Positions 19,238 through 28,108 of a DNA stretch of 64,000 nucleotides are shown one piece after another. A model generated the notes under the pieces. That model did not search any database, was not told the origin of the DNA, and worked only from the letters and a program-made list of their open reading frames with translations. Numbering within the stretch: position 1 is the stretch's first letter; every line of letters begins with the position of its first letter. The DNA comes from Martinezella lusitana (GTDB lineage Bacteria; Pseudomonadota; Alphaproteobacteria; Rhizobiales; Rhizobiaceae), in NCBI RefSeq assembly GCF_016901135.1, contig NZ_JAFEVL010000062.1:186001-250000 (forward strand), given 5' to 3'. A program made the translations under genes and the position numbers.

Positions 19238-19702
19238 ATAATTCCGCAGCAGGACGTCGAGGGCAGCTCTTTCCTCTTGCGAGAGGGCAGAGACCAGGCG
19301 TGCCTGCGTTTCGACATGCGCCGTCACGGCAGCGTCAATGAGTTTAAAGCCTTCCGGGGTCAGGGAAATCAGGAAACTCCTGCCGTCGTTCGGGTTCTGG
19401 CTGCGGGCGACGAGGCCGGCCTTTTCGAGCTGATCGATGCGGTTGGTCATGGTGCCCGATGACACCATCATCGTATCCATCAGGTCGCTGGGGGAGAGGG
19501 TATAGGGCTCGCCCGAGCGGCGCAGGGTCGCCAGCATATCGAAGTTTGCCGAATTCAGGTCGAAGCGCGCGAAGGTCTTTTCCATCTCGCGCGAGAGATG
19601 GAGCGTGAGGTTGCGCATGCGCCCGAACAGGCCCATGGCGGCAGTGTCGAGATCGGGCCGCTCGCGGCGCCACTGGTCAAGAATCTTGTCGATGCGATCC
19701 AT
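19214..19702 (-). CDS. MarR-family transcriptional regulator
   Basis: A 162-residue winged-helix regulator. NSANFDMLATLRRSGEPYTLSPSDLMDTMMVSSGTMTNRIDQLEKAGLVAR is the DNA-binding core and DGRSFLISLTPEGFKL the wing. The ATG at 19702 (MDRIDK) is chosen because the operators lie immediately upstream. It is divergent from the EamA exporter and probably represses both that gene and itself. Confidence 0.9.
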   Translation of the reverse strand: MDRIDKILDQWRRERPDLDTAAMGLFGRMRNLTLHLSREMEKTFARFDLNSANFDMLATLRRSGEPYTLSPSDLMDTMMVSSGTMTNRIDQLEKAGLVARSQNPNDGRSFLISLTPEGFKLIDAAVTAHVETQARLVSALSQEERAALDVLLRNYLASFESR

Positions 19703-19723
19703 GTCAGAACATCGCCACGAATT

Positions 19724-19741
19724 TATCTTGACGTCAAGATA
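19724..19741. promoter_or_regulatory. MarR operator 1
   Basis: TATCTTGACGTCAAGATA is a perfect 18 bp palindrome 21 bp upstream of the marR start. It has the TATCTTGA arm typical of many MarR-family sites. Confidence 0.75.
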
Positions 19742-19747
19742 TTTCGG

Positions 19748-19769
19748 TTTATCTTGAGGTCGAGATAAA
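19748..19769. promoter_or_regulatory. MarR operator 2
   Basis: TTTATCTTGAGGTCGAGATAAA is a near-perfect palindrome with the same TATCTTGA arm as operator 1. Its centre lies 26 bp from that of operator 1, and it ends 15 bp before the EamA transporter start. Confidence 0.7.
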
Positions 19770-19784
19770 TTTGGGGCCAGGGCC

Positions 19785-20687
19785 ATGAACCGTAATGTCG
19801 ACCTTCTGCTGACAGCCATCGCGCCGGCGATCTGGGGCAGCACCTATCTGGTGACGACGCAGCTCCTGCCCGCCGGCTATCCGCTGACCGTCGCAACCCT
19901 GCGCGCTCTGCCGGCCGGGCTGCTGCTGCTCCTCATCGTACGGCGGCTTCCGCATGGGATCTGGTGGCTCAAGTCGCTCGTTCTCGGCGCGCTGAACTTC
20001 TCCATCTTCTGGTGGCTGCTGTTCATTTCGGCCTATCGGTTGCCGGGAGGCGTGGCGGCCACGGTCGGCGCGGTCCAGCCGCTGATCGTCATCGTGCTGG
20101 CGCGATTGCTGCTCGGCTCGCCGATCCGCAGCCTTTCGATCATCGCCGCCGTTGCGGGTATCGGCGGTGTCGCCCTGCTGATCCTCACGCCGAAGGCAAC
20201 GCTCGATCCCATCGGTATTGCCGCTGGCATCGCTGGCGCCTTCTCTATGGCTGGTGGAACCGTGCTCAGCCGCCGCTGGCGGCCGGATGTTTCGCCGCTG
20301 ACCTTCACGGCGTGGCAGCTGACGGCCGGAGGCGCATTGCTGCTGCCGTTCGCTCTCCTGCTCGAGCCGCCGCTTCCGCATCTGACCAGCGCCAATATCC
20401 TGGGCTTTGCCTATCTCGGGCTGATCGGCGCAGCACTCACCTATATCCTCTGGTTTCGCGGCCTCTCGCGGCTTGAGCCATCGGTAGTTTCGCCGCTCGG
20501 CTTCCTCAGCCCGACGACTGCTGTGATCTTGGGGTGGTGGGTGCTCGGCCAGCAGCTGAGCCCGATCCAGATCTTCGGCATCGTCGTCGTGCTCAGCAGT
20601 GTCTGGCTCAGCCAGCGGGCGCAGCAAGCCTCGCCGGCGCAAATTCCTTCTCCCCCCGGGGAGAAGGTGGCCCGAAGGGTCGGATGA
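19785..20687 (+). CDS. EamA/DMT-family exporter
   Basis: A 300-residue drug/metabolite transporter with ten hydrophobic segments in two EamA repeats. Examples are TAIAPAIWGSTYLVTTQLLP in the first repeat and FLSPTTAVILGWWVLGQ in the second. Substrate unknown; export is the usual direction. It is probably controlled by the divergent MarR gene. The last residues (IPSPPGEKVARRVG) and the stop codon are encoded by a repeat element, so the native C-terminus has been replaced. Confidence 0.88.
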   Translation: MNRNVDLLLTAIAPAIWGSTYLVTTQLLPAGYPLTVATLRALPAGLLLLLIVRRLPHGIWWLKSLVLGALNFSIFWWLLFISAYRLPGGVAATVGAVQPLIVIVLARLLLGSPIRSLSIIAAVAGIGGVALLILTPKATLDPIGIAAGIAGAFSMAGGTVLSRRWRPDVSPLTFTAWQLTAGGALLLPFALLLEPPLPHLTSANILGFAYLGLIGAALTYILWFRGLSRLEPSVVSPLGFLSPTTAVILGWWVLGQQLSPIQIFGIVVVLSSVWLSQRAQQASPAQIPSPPGEKVARRVG

Positions 20688-20693
20688 GGGGGC
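20644..20693. repeat. B-family REP-like element, left half
   Basis: The unit contains CTTCTCCCC...GGGGAGAAGG, GGCCCGAAGGGTC and GGATGAGGGGG. It forms an inverted doublet with 20732-20833 and overlaps the 3' end of the EamA gene. Confidence 0.75.
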
Positions 20694-20731
20694 CAATCGT
20701 CTCGAATCCATAGGCTTTCGTGCGTCTGCCA

Positions 20732-20833
20732 TCCCCCTCATCCGCCTTCTGAGCTTGTCGAAGGGCGGCCCCCTACCGGGGTTGAGCCGCAGGTCTCAAC
20801 CCGTCCTTCGGACCCCCGAGGGGAGAAGGGGTT
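20732..20833. repeat. B-family REP-like element, right half
   Basis: CCCCCTCATCCGCC, GAGCTTGTCGAAGGGCGG and GAGGGGAGAAGGGG run inverted to 20644-20693. The intervening bases include AATCCATAGGCTTT, which recurs as AAAGCCGATGGATT between the halves of the copy near 51.5 kb. So the doublet behaves as one unit. Confidence 0.75.
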
Positions 20834-20881
20834 TCCATGCAGCGACTTCATTTCCTATGCGATTGCCCTACCCACAAACGA

Positions 20882-20907
20882 AAAGGGCGGCCCAAGGCCG
20901 CCCTTTG
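20882..20907 (-). terminator. Terminator of leuC
   Basis: On the minus strand AAAGGGCGGCC pairs with GGCCGCCCTTT, followed by TCGTTTG. It lies about 20 bp after the leuC stop. Confidence 0.75.
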
Positions 20908-20928
20908 TTATTCATGCTTCGAAGCGGA

Positions 20929-22338
20929 TCAGTTCCACTCGCGGATATCGACGAAGTGGCCGGCGATCGCGGCGGCTGCGGCCATGGCCGGGGAGACCAG
21001 ATGCGTGCGGCCCTTGAAGCCCTGCCGGCCTTCGAAGTTGCGGTTCGAAGTGGATGCGCAGCGCTCGCCCGGCTTCAGGCGGTCGTCGTTCATGGCAAGA
21101 CACATGGAACAGCCGGGCTCGCGCCAGTCGAAGCCGGCGGCCTTGAAGATCTTGTCGAGGCCTTCGGCTTCCGCCTGCTCCTTCACGAGGCCGGAGCCCG
21201 GAACGATCATGGCGTCGACCGTCGAAGCCACCGTCTTGCCTTCGACGACCTTGGCGACGGCGCGCAGGTCTTCGATGCGGCCGTTGGTGCAGGAGCCGAT
21301 GAAGACGCGGTCGAGCGTGATGTCGGTCATCTTCGTGCCCGGCTTCAGGCCCATATAGTCGAGGGCGCGCCACTTGGAGGTGCGCTTGTTCTCGTCCTGG
21401 ATCTCGTCCGGGTTCGGGACGATGCCCTGGACGGAGACGACGTCTTCCGGCGAGGAGCCCCAGGAAACGATCGGCGGCAGGGCAGCAGCGTCGAGCGTGA
21501 CGATGCGGTCGTAATGCGCGCCTTCGTCCGATGTCAGCGTCTTCCAGTAGGCGATCGCCTGTTCCAGCGCTTCACCCTTCGGCGCGCGCGGCTTGCCCTT
21601 GATGTATTCGAAGGTGATCTCGTCCGGTGCGATCAGGCCGGCGCGAGCACCGCCCTCGATCGACATGTTGCAGATGGTCATGCGGCCTTCCATCGACAGC
21701 GCGCGAATGGCTTCGCCGGCATATTCGATGACGTAGCCGGTGCCGCCGGCGGTGCCGATCTCGCCGATGATGGCGAGGATGATGTCCTTGGCGGTGACGC
21801 CTGGTGGCAGCTGGCCGTTGACCTGCACCAGCATGTTCTTGGCCTTCTTCTGGATCAGCGTCTGGGTTGCCAGAACGTGTTCCACTTCAGACGTGCCGAT
21901 GCCGTGCGCCAGCGAGCCGAAGGCACCATGCGTCGAGGTGTGGCTGTCGCCGCAGACGATGGTCATGCCGGGCAAGGTGAAGCCCTGCTCGGGGCCGATG
22001 ATGTGGACGATGCCCTGGCGCTTGTCGTTTTCGGAGTAGTATTCCACGCCGAATTCGGCGGCGTTCTTGGCAAGCGCCTCGACCTGGATGCGGCTTTCCT
22101 CATTCTTGATGCCGAGGTGGCGATCGGGCGAGGTCGGAACGTTGTGGTCGACGACAGCAAGCGTCTTTTGCGGCGCGTGAACCTTGCGACCGGTCATGCG
22201 CAGGCCTTCGAATGCCTGCGGCGACGTCACCTCATGAACGAGATGGCGGTCGATATAAAGAAGACAGGTGCCGTCGTCTTGCGCGTCGACGAGATGATCA
22301 TCCCAGATTTTGTCGTAAAGTGTGCGTGGAGCGCTCAT
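20929..22338 (-). CDS. leuC: 3-isopropylmalate dehydratase large subunit
   Basis: A 469-residue aconitase-superfamily protein. [13 protein letters not shown] and LATQTL lie in the N-terminal half. The 4Fe-4S cysteines are in FIGSCTNGR and [11 protein letters not shown], followed by [12 protein letters not shown]. With the small subunit LeuD it isomerises 2-isopropylmalate to 3-isopropylmalate in leucine synthesis. The leuD and leuB genes are not in this window, as is usual for rhizobia where leu genes are scattered. Confidence 0.96.
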   Translation of the reverse strand: MSAPRTLYDKIWDDHLVDAQDDGTCLLYIDRHLVHEVTSPQAFEGLRMTGRKVHAPQKTLAVVDHNVPTSPDRHLGIKNEESRIQVEALAKNAAEFGVEYYSENDKRQGIVHIIGPEQGFTLPGMTIVCGDSHTSTHGAFGSLAHGIGTSEVEHVLATQTLIQKKAKNMLVQVNGQLPPGVTAKDIILAIIGEIGTAGGTGYVIEYAGEAIRALSMEGRMTICNMSIEGGARAGLIAPDEITFEYIKGKPRAPKGEALEQAIAYWKTLTSDEGAHYDRIVTLDAAALPPIVSWGSSPEDVVSVQGIVPNPDEIQDENKRTSKWRALDYMGLKPGTKMTDITLDRVFIGSCTNGRIEDLRAVAKVVEGKTVASTVDAMIVPGSGLVKEQAEAEGLDKIFKAAGFDWREPGCSMCLAMNDDRLKPGERCASTSNRNFEGRQGFKGRTHLVSPAMAAAAAIAGHFVDIREWN

Positions 22339-22612
22339 GGCTACAGATCCATATTGGCAGTGTCGAAAAAGGGGGTGACGGATCAGGACCGCCGGCCTCG
22401 GGTGTGATCAGCGAAGTCGGCTGTTGAGCGCGCCCGAAATCATCGCAAAGAAGCGTGCCGGCAGGCGCTTGTGGTCCTGCAGCACGAAAGCCGTGACGTA
22501 GCGCCCGTCTTTGCTCATGATCCTAGTCATGGCGTTGCTCATATCAATTTTCTGAAGTCTCGGCAATGGTGACGATGGGGTGGTATTGGGGGCTGACGTT
22601 TGGCCGCAGGCG

Positions 22613-23491
22613 CTACACCTGTACGTCGGGCGGCTGACCCACGCTAAGAGGGCGGAAGGCGGACCGGTCCGCACCGGTCCGCCGCCGCATCCAGGATTCC
22701 AGCTGCCGTAGCAGCAGCGAGAGGCCGATCGTTATCAGCAGATAGATGAAGGCGAGGATCGACAGCGTTTCGAAGTAGCGGAAGTTGGCCGAGTAGTAGA
22801 GCTTGGCGAGCTGGCTGATGTCGGCGACCCCCAGCACGGAAACCAGCGAGCTATCCTTGACCATGGCGATGAAATCGTTCGACAGCGGCGGCAGGATGAC
22901 GCGGATCGCCTGCGGGAAGACGACGAGCCTGAAGCGCTGGAAGCGGGTGAGCCCCAGCGCCTTCGCCGCCTCGATCTGGCCCTGGTCGACCGCCTGGATG
23001 CCAGCGCGGAAAATCTCGGCGATGAAGGAGGAATAGCCGATCATCAGCGCGATGATGGTGCGCCAGACAAACGGCACGTCGCGCACGACAAGCGGATTTG
23101 TCCAGCCGGTGGAGATCAGCGGCGACGTCAAGACATTGTAGATGGCCACGAAGGCCGGCGTGCCGACGAAGGCAACATAGGAGAGCAGCACCAGCATCGG
23201 GATGCCGCGCACGATCTCGATATAGAAGCGGGCGACCTGCCTGAGCACGAGGAAGTCCGACAGGCCGAGTAAGGCGAGGCCGAGACCGAAGAGCATGGCG
23301 AGCGTGAAGGCCACCAGTGTCACGAAAATTGTGACACTGACGCCATTGAGCAAAAGAGAGAAGATCTGGGCGTAGAGGCCGTTCGCGGCGATTGCGATGG
23401 AGACGACGACGCCGAGAACGACGAGTGCGATCAACCACCAGGGAAAGTCATCCTTGCCTTGGTGCCCGCCCGGGCCTGCGAGCAGGGCCAT
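22613..23491 (-). CDS. Polar amino-acid ABC transporter permease
   Basis: A 292-residue inner-membrane protein of the His/Glu/Gln permease family. Several transmembrane segments are visible. The EAA-type loop reads AAKALGLTRFQRFRLVVFPQAIRVILPPLSNDFIAMVKDSSL. VEIVRGIPMLVLLSY is typical for the family. It lies 34 bp downstream of the binding-protein gene. No ATPase gene is adjacent, so one encoded elsewhere must serve it. The C-terminus is Arg-rich and somewhat extended. Confidence 0.92.
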   Translation of the reverse strand: MALLAGPGGHQGKDDFPWWLIALVVLGVVVSIAIAANGLYAQIFSLLLNGVSVTIFVTLVAFTLAMLFGLGLALLGLSDFLVLRQVARFYIEIVRGIPMLVLLSYVAFVGTPAFVAIYNVLTSPLISTGWTNPLVVRDVPFVWRTIIALMIGYSSFIAEIFRAGIQAVDQGQIEAAKALGLTRFQRFRLVVFPQAIRVILPPLSNDFIAMVKDSSLVSVLGVADISQLAKLYYSANFRYFETLSILAFIYLLITIGLSLLLRQLESWMRRRTGADRSAFRPLSVGQPPDVQV

Positions 23492-23525
23492 CAGAGCGGG
23501 CTTCCCATATGTCGATCAGCTAATT

Positions 23526-24323
23526 TCATTGGCCCATCTTGTAGTCGAGGAACCACTTCTTGTTCAGCGCTTCGAGTGTGCCGTCGGCCTTGAGGCTGGC
23601 GATGGCGGCATTGATCGGAGCGACGAGGTCGGAACCCTTCTGGAAGATGAAGCCGAAATCCTCTGTACCGAGCGGCCCGCCAATCAGCTTCAGGCCCCCG
23701 TTGGAAGCATCGACATAGCCCTTGCCGGCTGTGCCGTCGGTCAGCACTAGATCGACGTCGCCGGTCTTCAGCGCCTGTACGGTCGCGCCGAAGGTTTCGA
23801 AGGTCTTGATGCGCGGGTTCTGCTCGTTGCCGTCGAGAACTTCATAGACTGCAGTGTAGAAGGGGGTCGTGCCCGGCTGCGCGCCGATCAGGCCGTCCTT
23901 GAAAGCGCCGAAGCTCTTGGCATCGGTGAAGCGCTTCTCGTCGCCACGCACCAGCATGAACTGCTGCGAGCGCATGTAGGGATCGGAGAAGTCGACCTTC
24001 TGCTTGCGGTCTTCCTTGATGGTGATGCCGGTCATGCCGATGTTGTACTGGCCTTCCGAGACGGCCTGGATCATCGCGTCCCAGCTGGTGTTCTGGTATT
24101 CGACCTTGAAGTTCAGCCGCTTGGCGATCTCGTTCATCGCGTCATATTCCCAGCCGATCGCCTTGCCGGACTTGGGATCAACGAATTGCAGCGGCGGATA
24201 GGCATTCTCGGTGACGACGACGACGGTCTTGCCGTTAAGGTTCGGCAGGTCGGCGGCGAAGGAAGCGAAAGGTGCAAGCACGAGGGCGCTGAGGCCCAGA
24301 AGGAACGAGCGACGGAATGCCAT
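23526..24323 (-). CDS. Amino-acid ABC transporter substrate-binding protein
   Basis: A 265-residue periplasmic binding protein of family 3. The signal peptide covers residues 1-23 (ending FASFAADLP). The family signature [29 protein letters not shown] follows, then [21 protein letters not shown]. It captures a polar amino acid; the exact ligand is not evident. The start at 24323 has GGGGAGA upstream. It forms a two-gene unit with the downstream permease. Confidence 0.93.
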   Translation of the reverse strand: MAFRRSFLLGLSALVLAPFASFAADLPNLNGKTVVVVTENAYPPLQFVDPKSGKAIGWEYDAMNEIAKRLNFKVEYQNTSWDAMIQAVSEGQYNIGMTGITIKEDRKQKVDFSDPYMRSQQFMLVRGDEKRFTDAKSFGAFKDGLIGAQPGTTPFYTAVYEVLDGNEQNPRIKTFETFGATVQALKTGDVDLVLTDGTAGKGYVDASNGGLKLIGGPLGTEDFGFIFQKGSDLVAPINAAIASLKADGTLEALNKKWFLDYKMGQ

Positions 24324-24480
24324 GGAAATCTCCCCGGTTAGCGCGCGGAAAAGTGTCATATTTGGAAAGCAGATGGCAAGGCCATTGCCATTGCCACGAT
24401 CATAAAAGCGGAAAAGTAACTCTAAAATAAGCGGGTGGCGGCGGAATTTTCTTTCTGCCCAGCTGTATTCGGCAGGCAGC

Positions 24481-24508
24481 AAAAAGGCGACCCGAAGGCC
24501 GCCTTTAA
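24481..24508 (-). terminator. Terminator of rplS
   Basis: On the minus strand AAAGGCGGCC-TTCG-GGTCGCCTTT is followed by TTGC. One mismatch lies in the stem. Confidence 0.75.
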
Positions 24509-24534
24509 GCGTAGCGATCCGGATGGATCGAAAT

Positions 24535-25098
24535 TTACTCGGCTGCCGGCTCTGCGGCGGCAGCAGCTGCTGCTGCATCGGCCGCTGCCTTTGCTTCGGC
24601 TGCTGCTTTTGCTTCAGCGGCTTCGGCGGCTGCCTTCTCGGCTGCGAGAGCCTGGGCTGCTGCAACCTTCTCGGCTTCGATACGAGCCTTTTCATCGGCG
24701 AAAGCCTGACGCTCGGCGTCGTTGAGCTTGCGGGCGCGGGTGCCGGTGTTCTCGACGATACGAGCAGCCTTGCCGCGCAGGTCGCGCAGGTAGTAGAGCT
24801 TGGCGCGACGGACCTTACCGCGGCGAACGATTTCGACGCTTTCGATCATCGGCGAGTAAACCGGGAATACGCGCTCGACGCCTTCGCCGTAGGAGATCTT
24901 GCGGACCGTGAAGTTTTCCTGCAGGCCGCCGCCGGAGCGAGCAATGCAGACGCCTTCATAGGCCTGAACGCGGGTACGGTTGCCTTCCGTGACCTTCACG
25001 TTGACGCGGACGGTGTCGCCGGCGGAAAATTCGGGAAGCGTGCGCTTGGCTTCGATCTTGGCAGCCTGTTCGGCTTCCAACTGCTGAATGATGTTCAT
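24535..25098 (-). CDS. rplS: 50S ribosomal protein L19
   Basis: A 187-residue L19. The core (residues 1-120) has [46 protein letters not shown] and [20 protein letters not shown]. The remaining 65 or so residues are an Ala/Glu/Lys-rich helical tail, longer than the usual 115-130 residue protein. L19 sits at the 30S-50S interface. It belongs to the trmD cluster, but here two accessory genes intervene. Confidence 0.97.
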   Translation of the reverse strand: MNIIQQLEAEQAAKIEAKRTLPEFSAGDTVRVNVKVTEGNRTRVQAYEGVCIARSGGGLQENFTVRKISYGEGVERVFPVYSPMIESVEIVRRGKVRRAKLYYLRDLRGKAARIVENTGTRARKLNDAERQAFADEKARIEAEKVAAAQALAAEKAAAEAAEAKAAAEAKAAADAAAAAAAAEPAAE

Positions 25099-25364
25099 AT
25101 TATCAACCTCGTTGTTGCTTCAACAGCCAGAGCGCCCTGAGCGATCTATCCTTGGTCGGACCTTAAAGGTCTCGCCTCGAATATATGCCTGTGAAGGCAG
25201 GGGCGAATACGTCTGCTTTTCTTTGGTGGTTGATGGGAAATTTCCCATACCCGGCGCGCACATATCCTATTGTCACAGCTTTGTCACCCCTTGGCGGCGA
25301 ATTTGTTGCAGCGCAAGCGGCTTTCAATGGCGGTTTGTGGTCCGCCGCCACCCCCGGATGTCGT

Positions 25365-25784
25365 TCAGGCTTTCTTCGGCTTTTTCAGCGTCGATATATT
25401 CAGTGCAGCCGCCGCACGAACGAGTGCCTTCAGCGCCTCCTCATCGATAGCTTCGTTCTCGCGGATATCGATGGCCCGTCTCGTATTGCCTTCGAGGCTG
25501 GAGTTGAAGAGGCCAGAAGGGTCTTCCAGCGAAGCGCCCTTGGCGAAGGTCAATTTCACGACACTCTTGTAGGTCTCGCCGGTGCAGATGATCCCGCCGT
25601 CCGACCAGACGGGAACGCCCCGCCATTTCCATTCCTCGACCACATCGGGATCGGCCTGCCTGATGAGGGCCCGGACCCGGGCGAGCGTTTCACCACGCCA
25701 GTCGCCCAGTTCCTGAATTCTCTCGTCTATCAGTTGAGAGGGAAAGGCTCCCTGCTCAGCCTCTGTTGCGCCGTTCTTCGCCAT
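25365..25784 (-). CDS. DUF1801-family protein
   Basis: A 139-residue protein of the YdhG/DUF1801 group: IQELGDWRGETLARVRALIRQADPDVVEEWKWRGVPVW, then GGIICTGETYKSVVKLTFAKGASLEDP. The fold resembles a frataxin-like iron-chaperone domain, but no biochemical function is established. The chosen ATG has AGGAGG about 9 nt upstream. It ends KKPKKA. It lies between rplS and the YcxB-like gene and all three face the same way. Confidence 0.85.
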   Translation of the reverse strand: MAKNGATEAEQGAFPSQLIDERIQELGDWRGETLARVRALIRQADPDVVEEWKWRGVPVWSDGGIICTGETYKSVVKLTFAKGASLEDPSGLFNSSLEGNTRRAIDIRENEAIDEEALKALVRAAAALNISTLKKPKKA

Positions 25785-25856
25785 CCCTATTGTCCTCCTC
25801 GCTATTGCGGCATCCTGCCCCATTGCTTCTTTATCGCCGGATCGCGCCTGCCACCA

Positions 25857-26417
25857 TCAAAATCCCTGATGGTCCCGCACCTTGAGAGCCAAAGCCTGCA
25901 GCTCTCTGATTTGATCATTTGTCAGAACGCGCTTCGGTATGATCCTATAGAGGCGCTGGGATTCATAGAGCAGGATGCAGTGGCGATCCTGCCGTGCCTT
26001 CAGGAAATCGCTCCATTGCAAGCGTGCTTCGCCGAAATCACTCCAGAGATGAACACCGCTCTCGGTCCACGAAAAATGAAGGGGTTTCTGTAGCGTTTTT
26101 TGCTCCCTGAAGGTTCGTCTCGCCGTTCGTCCGCCGAACGTATAGACGATCAGAAAGGGGATGCCGGTGATCGCAACAGGCGCGAGGATCGCAAAACTCA
26201 AGATGGACACGAATGCGTCGTTCGGATCGACCAAACCGGCCACGAGAATTCCATAGGCCACCACCGCCAGGACCCATGTGATCGCGAGACGGATGAATCC
26301 AGGCCTGCTCCGAAGATGTTGCCGAAAATGCAGGCGGAGCGCGTGCATCAGATCTTGTGGCTCCAGCTGAAAGAAAATATTCGTTTGTTTTTCATCATCA
26401 TGCTTGAGCTCAGACAT
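25857..26417 (-). CDS. YcxB-like membrane protein
   Basis: A 186-residue protein. Two hydrophobic segments occur near residues 50-95 (ITWVLAVVAYGILVAGLV and AILAPVAITGIPFLIVYTF). The C-terminal part, LHFSWTESGVHLWSDFGEARLQWSDFLKARQDRHCILLYES, resembles the YcxB-like PH-related domain. Function unknown. GAGG lies 6 nt before the ATG at 26417. With its DUF1801 neighbour it splits the conserved trmD-rplS pair. Confidence 0.8.
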   Translation of the reverse strand: MSELKHDDEKQTNIFFQLEPQDLMHALRLHFRQHLRSRPGFIRLAITWVLAVVAYGILVAGLVDPNDAFVSILSFAILAPVAITGIPFLIVYTFGGRTARRTFREQKTLQKPLHFSWTESGVHLWSDFGEARLQWSDFLKARQDRHCILLYESQRLYRIIPKRVLTNDQIRELQALALKVRDHQGF

Positions 26418-26594
26418 AAGTTTCCTCGATCGCAATGATGCGGACGTCCGTCAGGGGGATCCGAGATTGGGGCGCAATTCCCTGACGATAGTTTCCAGGT
26501 TCTTTGGCGTTACCTGCCAGCGCCGAGTGTCGTCATATTCGAAATCGGCATTTGATCATCAGGTCGTTCACGGACCAAAAATGGCAGCTTTCAG

Positions 26595-27275
26595 CTATTT
26601 CTCCAATAGGTCCGACCGGCGTTCCCTGGTCAGTCGTTCGGCCTCTTCCCTCTGCCATTTGGCGATGGCGGCATGGTTGCCCGAGGTGAGCACCGCGGGG
26701 ATCTCGCGGTCTTCCCAAATCTGCGGGCGGGTATAGTGCGGATGTTCCAGCAGGCCGCTCTCGAAGCTTTCGTTGAGGCCGGATAGGTCGTTGCCCATGA
26801 CGCCGGGCAGGATGCGGACGATGGCGTCGAGCAGGATCAGCGCGGCCGGCTCGCCGCCGGACAGGATGTAGTCGCCGATCGACACTTCCTCCAGGCCGCG
26901 GCCGTCGATCACCCGCTGGTCGACGCCTTCGAAGCGGCCGCAGACGATGATGACGCCGTCGCCGACGGCCAGCTCGCGCACGCGCTTCTGCGTCAGCGGC
27001 GCCCCGCGCGGGCTCATCAGCAGACGCGGGCGGCTGTCGTTTTCGCTGGCATGGTCGATGGCGCGGGCAAGCACATCCGGTTTCAGCACCATGCCGGCGC
27101 CGCCGCCGGCCGGCGTGTCATCGACGGTGCGATGCCTGTCGGTCGCGAAATCGCGGATTTGCACGGTGTCCAGCGCCCATTGCCCGCGCTCCATCGCCTT
27201 GCCGGCAAGGGACGTGCCGAGATGGCCGGGAAACATCTCGGGATAAAGCGTCAGGATGGTCGCCCGGAAACTCAT
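26595..27275 (-). CDS. trmD: tRNA (guanine-N1)-methyltransferase TrmD
   Basis: A 226-residue SPOUT-class enzyme that makes m1G37 in tRNAs reading CNN codons and so prevents frameshifting. The trefoil-knot region is visible as [37 protein letters not shown] and the linker [13 protein letters not shown]. Start is the ATG at 27275 (MSFRAT). It is 24 bp downstream of rimM in the ffh-rpsP-rimM-trmD cluster. Confidence 0.96.
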   Translation of the reverse strand: MSFRATILTLYPEMFPGHLGTSLAGKAMERGQWALDTVQIRDFATDRHRTVDDTPAGGGAGMVLKPDVLARAIDHASENDSRPRLLMSPRGAPLTQKRVRELAVGDGVIIVCGRFEGVDQRVIDGRGLEEVSIGDYILSGGEPAALILLDAIVRILPGVMGNDLSGLNESFESGLLEHPHYTRPQIWEDREIPAVLTSGNHAAIAKWQREEAERLTRERRSDLLEK

Positions 27276-27299
27276 GGCGCGGTCACTTCCCAATCAGGA

Positions 27300-27881
27300 T
27301 TATTTCTTTGTCTCGCCTTCCGGCTTCGGCGGTTTCGGCGGCTTGCCGATAAGGTCGTCCGGGTTGTCGATCAGGCCGGCGGCCAACGGATCGATCAGGA
27401 TCTTGCCGCCTTCGAGATCGATTTCGAGGACGGCCGTTTCGGAGAAGGGGATCAGGACCGGACGCTTGCCGGGCCCCTTCAGCTCCAGAAGGTCGCCGGC
27501 GCCGAAATCATAGACGCCGCTGACCGTGCCGTAGCCGGTGCCCTTGTCGTCGACGGCTTCCAGCCCTTCGAGGTCGGTGTAGAAGAATTCGTCATCATCA
27601 AGCTCGTCATCCGGCAGGTTGTCGCGCTCGATATAGAGCTCCAGCCCGTTCAGCGCCTCGGCGGCGTCGCGGTCATTGACGCCGCGGAAGCGTACCACCA
27701 CCACGTTCTTGGCTTCACGGATTTCCAGAACCTCGAAGCTGCGGCCGTCCATGCTGTGCAGGTGGCCGTAGTCGCCAAGCGCTGCGGGATCCGACGTATA
27801 GGCGCGCGCGCGCACCTCGCCTTTAAGGCCCTGTGCCGCGCCGATGGTCGCCATCAATACCGGGTTTTGCAGTTTCGTCAT
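27300..27881 (-). CDS. rimM: Ribosome maturation factor RimM
   Basis: A 193-residue protein. The N-terminal RimM domain has [23 protein letters not shown] and a PRC-barrel follows with [36 protein letters not shown]. It helps mature the 30S head with S19. The C-terminus has a Pro/Lys tail ([15 protein letters not shown]). GAAGAGAG precedes the ATG at 27881. A repeat element of about 105 bp separates it from rpsP. Confidence 0.95.
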   Translation of the reverse strand: MTKLQNPVLMATIGAAQGLKGEVRARAYTSDPAALGDYGHLHSMDGRSFEVLEIREAKNVVVVRFRGVNDRDAAEALNGLELYIERDNLPDDELDDDEFFYTDLEGLEAVDDKGTGYGTVSGVYDFGAGDLLELKGPGKRPVLIPFSETAVLEIDLEGGKILIDPLAAGLIDNPDDLIGKPPKPPKPEGETKK

Positions 27882-27907
27882 GCTCTCTTCGCCGATTGCC
27901 GGGATCA

Positions 27908-28012
27908 CTGCATAATTCCTTAAATCGGAATCGATTTAAGGACAAAATTATGCAGCAGATCTAAAGTGCTACAGCGACCTTTGCGCGTCACATGTGACGC
28001 GCGCCGCTGTAG
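27908..28012. repeat. Rhizobial double-palindrome intergenic element
   Basis: CTGCATAATT...CTTAAATCG mirrors CGATTTAAG...AAATTATGCAG (27908-27955). A second palindrome follows at 27969-28012, CTACAGCG...GCGCGTCACATGTGACGCGC...CGCTGTAG. I recognise this as a common Rhizobium intergenic repeat. It lies between rpsP and rimM. Confidence 0.7.
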
Positions 28013-28053
28013 TTGCGTTCTCTCATAAGATGAACATCCGCCGATGGGAAATG

Positions 28054-28089
28054 AAAAACGGGCGGCATGTCGCCATGCCGCCCGTTTTT
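28054..28089 (-). terminator. Terminator of rpsP
   Basis: A 16 bp stem AAAAACGGGCGGCATG / CATGCCGCCCGTTTTT with a 4-base loop. On the minus strand it ends in a T run. Confidence 0.88.
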
Positions 28090-28108
28090 CGATGATTGCA
28101 AGGGCCGA

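Noticed and set aside
22408-22542. A possible 44-residue protein between leuC and the permease gene
   Set aside because: It has no ribosome binding site and no recognisable family. The frame may be chance in a 274 bp gap.
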